This document shows positions 1 through 4,977 of a DNA stretch of 5,524 nucleotides, piece after piece (within the stretch, counting starts at the first letter, position 1; each line of letters starts with the position of its first letter). Source of the DNA: Dehalococcoidia bacterium (GTDB lineage: Bacteria > Chloroflexota > Dehalococcoidia > UBA6926). The stretch is from positions 1 to 5,524 of the forward strand of contig JASLZO010000084.1 of the NCBI GenBank assembly GCA_030754805.1. Direction: 5' to 3'. Position numbers and translations under genes: made by a program. Below the pieces are notes generated by a model that worked only from the letters and a program-made list of their open reading frames with translations, made no database searches and was not told where the DNA came from.

Positions 1-1
1 C

Positions 2-457
2 GCAAGTGTGATGATGGGGTTGCTTTGGCCCGAGCTAACCGGGATGAAGAAGGCAAAGCAGCTGGCCTTCACCGGGACGATGATGACGGCGCAAGAGGCG
101 CTCCGAGTGGGCTTGGTCAGCGAGGTAGTGCCGCGCGCCGACCTGGATGACTACGTGAGGGCGCTGGCAAAGACGATCGCAAAGGTGCCGCCGGAGTCGA
201 CGCACCTGAACAAGATGGCGATCAACAACTACTACGAGTCGCAGGGCCTTTTCCAGGCGATCAGGTACGCGGATGACCTGACGCACATCTCGTACGCGGC
301 GGCGCCCGAGGAGCTGAAGTACGGGTTCCAGGACGTGAACCGTGTGACCGAGGTAGAGGGGATGCGAGCCGGGTTCCAGTACATGAACGACCGGTTCGTG
401 GACGAGGACAACGCGGTTGCCGGGGAGCAGATGGCGCGACCCAACCGCGAACCCTAA
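2..457 (+). CDS. Enoyl-CoA hydratase/isomerase (crotonase superfamily), C-terminal part, 5' end outside window
   Basis: Crotonase-fold enzymes hydrate or isomerise enoyl-CoA thioesters in fatty-acid and related catabolism in the cytoplasm. About 151 codons are visible, open from the left edge to the TAA at 455-457. The segment KKAKQLAFTG, then AQEALRVGLVSEVVP, is the hallmark crotonase stretch just after the active site (the family pattern is A-x-x-L-x-x-TG, then A-x-E-A-x-x-x-GLV-x-x-V). The C-terminal helical region that normally contributes to trimer contacts follows. The oxyanion-hole residues and catalytic glutamates lie upstream of the window, so the exact reaction (hydratase, isomerase or dehalogenase-like) cannot be assigned. 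In-frame GTG/ATG codons at 8-16 fall inside the domain and are not the true start. The tail after the last helix is polar and slightly longer than in short crotonases. A strong hairpin follows 23 nt after the stop. The family call is firm and the substrate unknown. Confidence 0.88.
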   Translation, partial: ASVMMGLLWPELTGMKKAKQLAFTGTMMTAQEALRVGLVSEVVPRADLDDYVRALAKTIAKVPPESTHLNKMAINNYYESQGLFQAIRYADDLTHISYAAAPEELKYGFQDVNRVTEVEGMRAGFQYMNDRFVDEDNAVAGEQMARPNREP

Positions 458-480
458 GCAGGAACCTCTTTCGAGATTCG

Positions 481-518
481 ATAACTGCCGGCCCTCAGGT
501 GTGAGGGCCGGCAGTTAT
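481..518. terminator. Perfect 17-bp inverted repeat, probable bidirectional terminator
   Basis: The left arm ATAACTGCCGGCCCTCA (481-497) and the right arm (502-518) are exact reverse complements around the loop GGTG. The stem has a GC-rich top and an A/T base, so on either strand it ends in a short T-containing run (GTTATT on +, GTTATC on −) rather than a long U tract. It lies between the crotonase stop (457) and the convergent prepilin stop (537), 23 and 18 nt away respectively. That is where a shared intrinsic terminator is expected. The weak U tract leaves open that it mainly stabilises mRNA 3' ends. Confidence 0.8.
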
Positions 519-536
519 TCTCCAGGGCCAGCGTGG

Positions 537-1082
537 TCAGTAGGCGCTCGTGCCCACGAGAACCAGGACCCTCCCGGTCTCGTCGACCACCCACGCCTGC
601 GATAGCTCATCGTACTCGGCGTTCCCATTGATCATGATCGGGGAGTCGATATCCGCGTGCTTGAGCTTGCCGATGAAGTGGGAAGTGAAGATCCGAGCGT
701 CGTTGTCTGGGTCGACGGCGTCCCAGTCGATCGGAACCACGTTGAGGGTGTCGGTGACGTCGCCGTCGTCATTGACGTCGAAGTTCACACCCGTCGGGCC
801 CTCGACAACCTGGAAGTAGTCGGTCCCTTCGACCCCGGTCGAGTCCGCCACGTAGGTGGACGTCGTTGGGTAGGTACCGGTCTCACCTTCGAACCGCATG
901 ACAGCCTTCTGCATCTCGGAGATGTCACTGGCGCGCGAGACGGAGCGAGCCGTGCTTGTGGTCCCGGTGACAGCGACCGTGGTGAGCGACGCCAGGATCG
1001 AAGTGATGGCGGCGACTACCGTGAGTTCGAGGAGGCTGAGGCCTCGCTGGGCACTAAGGAGACGCTTGATGAAGGTGCGCAT
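537..1082 (-). CDS. Type IV pilin-like prepilin (N-terminal methylation motif), possible Ca-binding loop
   Basis: This is a 181-residue prepilin. A basic leader (MRTFIKRLLSAQRG) ends at Gly14. The mature N-terminus LSLLELTVVAAITSIL has Leu at +1 and the diagnostic Glu at +5 (residue 19), followed by a hydrophobic helix to about residue 39. This is the class III (type IV pilin/GspG-H) processing signal cut by a prepilin peptidase. The segment DISEMQKAVMRFEGETGTYPTT (split here as DISEMQKAVMRF at 53-64 and GETGTYPTT at 66-74) is typical of the amphipathic helix and loop of pilins and pseudopilins. Residues 102-111 (DVNDDGDVTD) have the Asp/Asn spacing of a dockerin/EF-hand-like calcium loop. 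The C-terminal half has no recognisable family signature. The ATG at 1080-1082 has a strong ribosome site 8 nt upstream. No peptidase, ATPase or membrane partner lies in the window. It could be a pilus subunit, a minor pseudopilin or a secretion component. Prepilin status is certain and the role is not. Confidence 0.88.
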   Translation of the reverse strand: MRTFIKRLLSAQRGLSLLELTVVAAITSILASLTTVAVTGTTSTARSVSRASDISEMQKAVMRFEGETGTYPTTSTYVADSTGVEGTDYFQVVEGPTGVNFDVNDDGDVTDTLNVVPIDWDAVDPDNDARIFTSHFIGKLKHADIDSPIMINGNAEYDELSQAWVVDETGRVLVLVGTSAY

Positions 1083-1294
1083 AGTGCTTACACCTCCCTG
1101 TTGTGTCCAACCTCAGGCTAGGACGGGGTCAAGAAGTCTCCAGGCGCAATCAGGGCAAGATTGCGTATCGATTCGGTATCTGACATCGGCCGTCTGGATC
1201 GCGGCGGCTCAGTCCAGCCGCAAGCACCAGGCGCACAGCCAGAAGGTCGCGGACCGTATTGGACACCCTAAGCCTGGGGGCTGAAACTCCCGCC
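1083..1294. other. Divergent intergenic region between prepilin and propeller genes
   Basis: About 210 bp without a credible gene lies between two divergent starts, so it should hold promoters in both directions. I see no convincing −35/−10 pair on either strand. Three small dyads are visible: CGCAATC/GATTGCG (1145-1151 and 1159-1165, 7-nt loop), GCGGCT/AGCCGC (1204-1209 and 1216-1221, 6-nt loop) and an imperfect GGGGG/CTCCC hairpin (1276-1280 and 1287-1291) just before the propeller ATG. The first could be an operator or a leader hairpin. None matches a riboswitch class that I can recognise. Confidence 0.5.
1091..1099 (-). promoter_or_regulatory. Ribosome binding site of the prepilin gene
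   Basis: The − strand reads AGGGAGGTG, nearly the full anti-Shine-Dalgarno complement, 8 nt before the ATG at 1080-1082. It fixes the prepilin start and is the strongest ribosome site in the window, which fits a highly expressed structural protein. Confidence 0.75.
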
Positions 1295-2167
1295 ATGTCC
1301 CGCTATTCGGTCCGAACATCGAATCTCTGGCGACTGCTTCTTCTCGTGAGCGGCGCGATTCTTGTCACGATCATCACGCTTGCATCCGCGAGTGCAGCGC
1401 TTGCGCAGGTCGGTACCTCCGCGAAGATGTACTGGATGGAGGGGAGCGGCCTCCGTCGCTCGAACCTCGATGGGTCGAATGTCGAGACCGTGGGTCCGAT
1501 GACGATCTCGCCGATCGACCTCGACCTGGCGGGCGGCAAGGTTTACTGGACCCGTTTCAACCCAACGGCGGGAGCCCTGCGCCGAGCGAACACCGACGGG
1601 ACCGGGATCGAGGACCTGGATTCACCTGTGGCATTCCCGTACGGGGTCGCGCGGGACCTGACGAACGACAAGATCTACTGGTCAAACGGTACGCTCCGGC
1701 GTGTGGACCTTGACGGATCGAACCCCGCTTCGCTGCTCGTCACGCGGGGCCGGCACCCGGATATCGCGTTGGATCTTGTCGGCGGGAAGATGTACTTCAC
1801 GGACAGCATCCTGTCCAAGGTCCAACGGGCGGACCTGGACGGCTCGAACGCAGAGGACCTGATCACGACCGGACTGTTCTGGCCGACGGGGATCGCGCTC
1901 GACCTGCCGAACGGGAAGATGTATTTCACCGACGATTTCGCCAGTCAGATCAAGCGAGCGGACCTGGACGGCTCGAATGTCGAATCGTTGTTGACCTTCA
2001 CCGGTTTGTCCGCGGTGAAAAAGATCGCGCTGGCACCGGCCGCTGCCCCGGCGCCCGTGCCGGGAACAGGACGAACGGGAGCGTTGATCCTCGCTCTTGC
2101 GCTGGCCGTGGGGCTGGCGGTACTCGCTGCCGGTCGGAAACGCGACTCCTTGCCGACCCCGGCCTAG
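1295..2167 (+). CDS. Exported YWTD (LDL-receptor class B)-type beta-propeller protein with C-terminal sorting/anchor tail
   Basis: The protein has 290 residues. The N-terminal signal peptide has basic residues, a hydrophobic core at about 12-33 and a likely cut after ALA at 35-37. Five repeats follow, each opening with a K-x-Y-W/F-x motif (YW at 46, 84, 128; YF at 167, 210) and closing with a (D/N)-x-DG-(S/T) turn (59, 101, 140, 182, 225), with spacing of 38-44 residues. This is the YWTD/LDLR-B pattern, which builds beta-propellers that bind proteins or surfaces; six blades are usual, so five copies are one short. An Ala/Pro linker (248-254) leads to VPGTG at 255-259, a hydrophobic segment at about 261-280 and RKR at 281-283. 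That layout matches an LPxTG/VPxxG-type sorting signal or a simple membrane anchor. The ATG at 1295 was chosen because it gives a normal signal peptide; a TTG at 1259 would add 12 polar residues. The ribosome site is weak (G-run ending 14 nt upstream). The ligand is unknown. Confidence 0.83.
   Translation: MSRYSVRTSNLWRLLLLVSGAILVTIITLASASAALAQVGTSAKMYWMEGSGLRRSNLDGSNVETVGPMTISPIDLDLAGGKVYWTRFNPTAGALRRANTDGTGIEDLDSPVAFPYGVARDLTNDKIYWSNGTLRRVDLDGSNPASLLVTRGRHPDIALDLVGGKMYFTDSILSKVQRADLDGSNAEDLITTGLFWPTGIALDLPNGKMYFTDDFASQIKRADLDGSNVESLLTFTGLSAVKKIALAPAAAPAPVPGTGRTGALILALALAVGLAVLAAGRKRDSLPTPA
1784..1977 (+). repeat. Near-identical intragenic repeat units in the propeller gene (129-nt period)
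   Basis: The 20-mer GCGGACCTGGACGGCTCGAA occurs at 1829-1848 and again at 1958-1977, exactly 129 nt (43 codons) apart. The start of the same unit, GGGAAGATGTA, recurs at 1784 and 1913 with the same 129-nt offset. The period equals one propeller blade. The nucleotide-level identity, not just protein similarity, points to a recent blade duplication or ongoing homogenisation of the last two blades. Confidence 0.75.
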
Positions 2168-2174
2168 GCAGGGG

Positions 2175-3434
2175 TCAGGGAGAGGGAGTGGCGCTCAGGA
2201 TCTGGGCTCCCGGCGCGTCGGGTGGGGGTCCGGACTCGGCAATGCACAAGCCATGGTTGGCGACCTGGCGCTTCCCGGCCCTTCCCTGGACCTGGAGGAC
2301 GGCATCGTAGTGGAGCGATACGCCGTGCGTGCGGCCGACCCCGTTGCTCCCGCCTGACGTGTTGAGCGGGAAGCTTCCCCCGATGGCGATGCGGTCGGTG
2401 GTCATCCACGGCAGTGCCTCGCCTCGGTTGGCGAAGCCGAATGTTTCGACCCACATGGGGGTGACGACGGTGAATCCGTCGTACAGGTTGGCGAATTGGA
2501 TGTCTTTCGGGCCGACTCCGGCGTCCGAGTAGAGCTTTTCGGCGAAGCCCGCATTCTCTTCTTCGAGGTCCTCCAGCGCGGCCGTGACGGAACGCGGCCG
2601 GTGCCTGATGCCGGCTCGGCTCAAGACGTATGCGGGCGGGTTTCTGAGATCGCGGGCGCGATCAGCGGTGGTGATGATAAAAGCGGCGGCGGTCTGGATG
2701 GGCATGTCGCAGTCATAGAGGTTGATGGGGGCAGTGACCCACCTGGCGTTGAGGTACTGGTCGTGGGTAAGCGGCTCGGCGCGGTTCTGGTAGTAGAACC
2801 CGTATTCGGTCATCAGGCCGTTGGTGCGATTGTTGACGACGAAGTCGGCGAGCTCCTCGTGCTTCCGGCCGTACTTCCAGAGGTAGCGTTGGAAGAGCAC
2901 GGCTATCCGGGCCGGTCCCGTGAACCCGTACGGGTGTTGGAATTGGGCCGGACCGGAGACTCCGACGCTCTCCGGGCCGCCCTCCAGGCCGTAGCGACCA
3001 GCGAAGTTGTTCAACGGGCGAACGACGAGCGCGGTGTTGCAACGCCCCGCGGCGACTGCGTCGATCGCGTCGTTCAGGATAGTGCCAATGATGACGTCCC
3101 GATTCTCGATGACCGAGGCGTTCGGAAGTCCGATGTTCCGCGCGAGCCAGCCCGCAGTTGCTTTCGCGATGCCGTCCTCCGGGTCTCCCGGGGTGTCCTG
3201 GAAATGGTCGACGAAGGATGGCGGGATGTCGCGGCCCCATGGGCCTCCGAGCGGTCCGGGCGAACTGAAGACGCCATCTATGTCCTCTGGCTTCAGTCCG
3301 CAGTCCTCGATCGCTCTTGTCGCGGCACGGATCGCCAGGGCCCCGATGCTGGTTTCGGGATCCTCATCCCAACGACGCGACGCCTCGGCGTGCCCAACGC
3401 CCGCGAACGCGACCTTGCCTCTGTGTTCCCACAT
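2175..3434 (-). CDS. Thiolase-superfamily protein (lipid-transfer-protein/SCP-x thiolase type) lacking the canonical nucleophile Cys
   Basis: The protein has 419 residues, full length for the COG0183 non-canonical thiolases. The N-terminal part (FAGVGHAE at 10-17, then AIRAATRAIEDCGLKPEDIDG at 34-54) is the usual opening. Further marks are LYDCDMP at 239-245, NLYDGFT at 316-322, NTSGG at 358-362, GRTHG at 367-371 and the terminal motif ANHG at 392-395. In classical thiolases the nucleophile Cys lies near residue 110 and a second Cys lies in a CxG motif near the C-terminus. Here these places read IENRDV and NHG, so both cysteines are absent while the region's His (370) is kept. This combination is typical of the Ltp2-like aldolase or acyltransferase branch, which acts with a DUF35 protein. 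A retro-aldol or Claisen reaction on an acyl-CoA is inferred, and the substrate is unknown. The ATG lies 2 nt after the DUF35 stop, which indicates translational coupling. A plain thiolase activity is less likely. Confidence 0.85.
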   Translation of the reverse strand: MWEHRGKVAFAGVGHAEASRRWDEDPETSIGALAIRAATRAIEDCGLKPEDIDGVFSSPGPLGGPWGRDIPPSFVDHFQDTPGDPEDGIAKATAGWLARNIGLPNASVIENRDVIIGTILNDAIDAVAAGRCNTALVVRPLNNFAGRYGLEGGPESVGVSGPAQFQHPYGFTGPARIAVLFQRYLWKYGRKHEELADFVVNNRTNGLMTEYGFYYQNRAEPLTHDQYLNARWVTAPINLYDCDMPIQTAAAFIITTADRARDLRNPPAYVLSRAGIRHRPRSVTAALEDLEEENAGFAEKLYSDAGVGPKDIQFANLYDGFTVVTPMWVETFGFANRGEALPWMTTDRIAIGGSFPLNTSGGSNGVGRTHGVSLHYDAVLQVQGRAGKRQVANHGLCIAESGPPPDAPGAQILSATPSP

Positions 3435-3436
3435 GG

Positions 3437-3868
3437 TTATTTCGACTCCTGATCGTTGGGGCCACCGGCGAGTCGGAACTGGGGGATGAACGTTCCGGGC
3501 GCGACTTCTTCGAACTCGACCTCGACGGGATCTCCGATGTCGAACTGGCCCTGCTCGGAGCCGGGGAGGTTGGTGAGGAGCCAGACATCAGGTGACTCCT
3601 CGGACTCGACGACGGCGATCACCATCGGTTGGTACTCCTGCATGAGCCGAACTCTCGTGTCATGCATGATCTGCCACGAGTAGATCGTTCCGCGGCCGCT
3701 GAGCTGACGGAACTCGAGGTCCCCACCATCGCACTTCGCGCACTTCTCCTGCGGCGGGTGCTGGTAGCGGTTGCAGCCAAGGCAGAACTGGGCGACGAGG
3801 CGCCGTTCATTGGCCGCATCCCAGAAGGGTTTCGTGACGGCATCAGGTAGTGGAACCGGCTTGGGCAC
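3437..3868 (-). CDS. DUF35 zinc-ribbon/OB-fold protein, partner of the thiolase-like enzyme
   Basis: The protein has 143 residues, the normal size for stand-alone DUF35 proteins. An N-terminal helix (FWDAANERRLVAQFC) leads to a rubredoxin-like zinc ribbon with C29-x2-C32 and C43-x2-C46, the four expected ligands. An OB-fold beta domain follows (about 55-130; GRGTIYSWQI at 58-67, PMVIAVVESE at 81-90 and GDPVEVEFE at 112-120 are characteristic). In known systems DUF35 subunits bind thiolase-superfamily enzymes and help hold or channel the CoA moiety, as in Ltp2-ChsH2 steroid aldolase and archaeal thiolase/HMG-CoA synthase complexes. The gene sits directly before the thiolase gene with a 2-nt gap and 48 nt after the VOC gene. 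The start is GTG at 3866-3868, supported by a ribosome site 6 nt upstream; no better in-frame ATG exists. Function by association is well supported and the substrate is unknown. Confidence 0.88.
   Translation of the reverse strand: MPKPVPLPDAVTKPFWDAANERRLVAQFCLGCNRYQHPPQEKCAKCDGGDLEFRQLSGRGTIYSWQIMHDTRVRLMQEYQPMVIAVVESEESPDVWLLTNLPGSEQGQFDIGDPVEVEFEEVAPGTFIPQFRLAGGPNDQESK
3446..3450 (-). promoter_or_regulatory. Ribosome binding site of the thiolase gene, inside the DUF35 coding end
   Basis: The − strand AGGAG lies within the last codons of the DUF35 gene, 11 nt before the thiolase ATG at 3432-3434. Its placement inside the upstream gene supports coupled translation of the two subunits. Confidence 0.6.
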
Positions 3869-3874
3869 GTTTAA

Positions 3875-3878
3875 CCTC
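3875..3878 (-). promoter_or_regulatory. Ribosome binding site supporting the GTG start of the DUF35 gene
   Basis: The − strand reads GAGG (within CTGAGG) with a 6-nt spacer TTAAAC before GTG at 3866-3868. It decides the otherwise ambiguous non-ATG start, which also matches the expected N-terminus of the family. Confidence 0.55.
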
Positions 3879-3916
3879 AGGTTGGGTAGCGGTGTGTCAG
3901 TCGGGAAGCGGAAGCG

Positions 3917-4858
3917 TCAGCGGGGCTGGAACTCTCTGGGTGGGATGTTCCAGACCTCGATCAGGGTGCCGAGCGCGGAACGCGGATGGAACCACCCGAC
4001 GACTTGTTCCTGCTCTTCCCTGGGAGGAATGGTGCCGAGCTGTCGCATGCCGGCGGCATTGCCGCGATCCATAAATGCATGGACGTTCGGTGCCCACGGG
4101 CAGATGTGGTGCCAGGCGGCACCAAGGTTTCCTCCGCGCGAAGCGAGAAACCGGGCCGTTCCGCTGACATCGTCGTTGGGGACGGAAATCTCGATGATGG
4201 TCCCGCCGAAGGGGAACTCAATGCCTGTCACGTCGTCGTCGGCCTCACGTTCGGGGGCGTCGCCGCGCTCGGAGATGGGCGTACCGGCACCGCCGGTCCC
4301 GTCTGGCCGGTCGATGATGCCCATGCCGAACTTGCCCATGAAGAGGTCTTTGATCTCCTTCTCGTCACGGGCGGCGATGCCGACATGCGCCATGCCGGTG
4401 ACGAGGCCGTCTCCGCGATAGAACGGGTGGGCGTGGTAGTCATCCTCGGCGATCAACTCAATCAGGAGGCCCATCGTGGTCTCGGGATCGAAATACAGGG
4501 GCGCGGTACTGCCCTCGGCTCGCGGCAGGAACCGGAGGCCTTTCGTCAGGAGGTCTTTGGTATCCGCCTCGATGTCGGTCGATGCGAACGCGACGTGGTG
4601 CATGCCGCCCACGTCGTTGCGTTCTGCGAGGAACCGGCCGGCTTCAGAGTCAGGAGTCAGAGGTCGGCTGACCTCGATGAACATCTCGCCGATGGGGAAC
4701 TCAATGCTTCGGGTGGAGTCGATATCGCCGGGGCGACCGTCGGGGAGCGGGCTGCGATGGTGGTCTACTCGCAAGCCCATACCCGCGGCGTAGACATTCT
4801 GTGCGACCTCGAAGTCCGGGCCGATCTGACTGACGTGATGCACTCGGGTCAAAGCCAT
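3917..4858 (-). CDS. Two-domain VOC (glyoxalase/methylmalonyl-CoA epimerase/extradiol dioxygenase superfamily) metalloenzyme
   Basis: The protein has 313 residues and consists of two vicinal-oxygen-chelate domains. Domain 1 (about 4-138) has candidate ligands H8, E62, H88 and E134 (RVHHV, FIEVS, MHHVAF, LLIEL). Domain 2 (about 154-304) has H158, E223, H251 and E301 (MAHVGI, IIEIS, WHHIC, TLIEVW). The His-to-His and His-to-Glu distances in domain 1 are close to those of methylmalonyl-CoA epimerase. Domain 2 carries an acidic/Gly-rich insertion at about 187-210. Both halves share IEFPxG then IExSxP, and RFLA before the HH motif, so they arose by duplication. VOC enzymes use a divalent metal for epimerisation, isomerisation or ring-cleaving dioxygenation. 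The operon with DUF35 and a thiolase-like enzyme favours an acyl-CoA-related step, but a ring-cleaving dioxygenase cannot be excluded. The start is ATG at 4856-4858, with AGGAG at 4871-4875, 12 nt upstream. Confidence 0.83.
   Translation of the reverse strand: MALTRVHHVSQIGPDFEVAQNVYAAGMGLRVDHHRSPLPDGRPGDIDSTRSIEFPIGEMFIEVSRPLTPDSEAGRFLAERNDVGGMHHVAFASTDIEADTKDLLTKGLRFLPRAEGSTAPLYFDPETTMGLLIELIAEDDYHAHPFYRGDGLVTGMAHVGIAARDEKEIKDLFMGKFGMGIIDRPDGTGGAGTPISERGDAPEREADDDVTGIEFPFGGTIIEISVPNDDVSGTARFLASRGGNLGAAWHHICPWAPNVHAFMDRGNAAGMRQLGTIPPREEQEQVVGWFHPRSALGTLIEVWNIPPREFQPR
4211..4707 (-). repeat. 14-nt identical segment in both VOC domains
   Basis: GGGGAACTCAATGC (given on +) occurs at 4211-4224 and 4694-4707. 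It encodes the shared IEFP motif of domains 2 and 1. It supports an origin by internal tandem duplication, although shared codon preference could also keep the two copies alike. Confidence 0.5.
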
Positions 4859-4906
4859 ATGCGGTTTCTGCTCCTGTTGGTAATCTTGCCTGTGAAGGGC
4901 CCAGAT

Positions 4907-4934
4907 ATGGTACGCGAAAGAGTTTGTTGGCCAA
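4907..4934 (-). promoter_or_regulatory. Possible sigma-70-type promoter ahead of the VOC-DUF35-thiolase operon
   Basis: On the − strand TTGGCC (4929-4934) and TACCAT (4907-4912) are separated by 16 nt, each matching 4 of 6 consensus positions. They lie in the 119-nt gap between the phosphoesterase-like stop and the VOC start, in the most A/T-containing stretch of that gap. This is a tentative call; the operon may instead be read through from upstream. Confidence 0.25.
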
Positions 4935-4977
4935 GTCTCCGTCAGCGAGGAGAGCCTTCGGCGCGTTCGCGCGCGAG

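Noticed and set aside
657..1121. + strand frame of 154 codons over the prepilin gene
   Set aside because: The − strand has a complete prepilin signal and a strong ribosome site, whereas the + frame is low-complexity shadow sequence.
1083..1294. Possible c-di-GMP (GEMM-like) riboswitch in the intergenic region, prompted by CAGGGCAAG at 1151-1159 near a pilin gene
   Set aside because: Only a short resemblance exists, on the strand opposite to the prepilin gene. The second conserved stem and the tetraloop receptor are not seen.
1259..1294. TTG start of the propeller protein at 1259
   Set aside because: It adds 12 residues including acidic ones before a normal signal peptide; the ATG at 1295 gives the expected n-region.
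2496..3452. Long + strand open frame (318 codons) antisense to the thiolase gene
   Set aside because: The opposite strand encodes a full-length thiolase-superfamily protein with conserved motifs throughout. The antisense translation is Val/Arg/Gly/Asp-rich with no domain.
4961..4974. GCGCG-TTCG-CGCGC hairpin just after the phosphoesterase-like stop as a terminator
   Set aside because: The stem is only 5 bp with no T run on the − strand; simple CG alternation in GC-rich DNA explains it.
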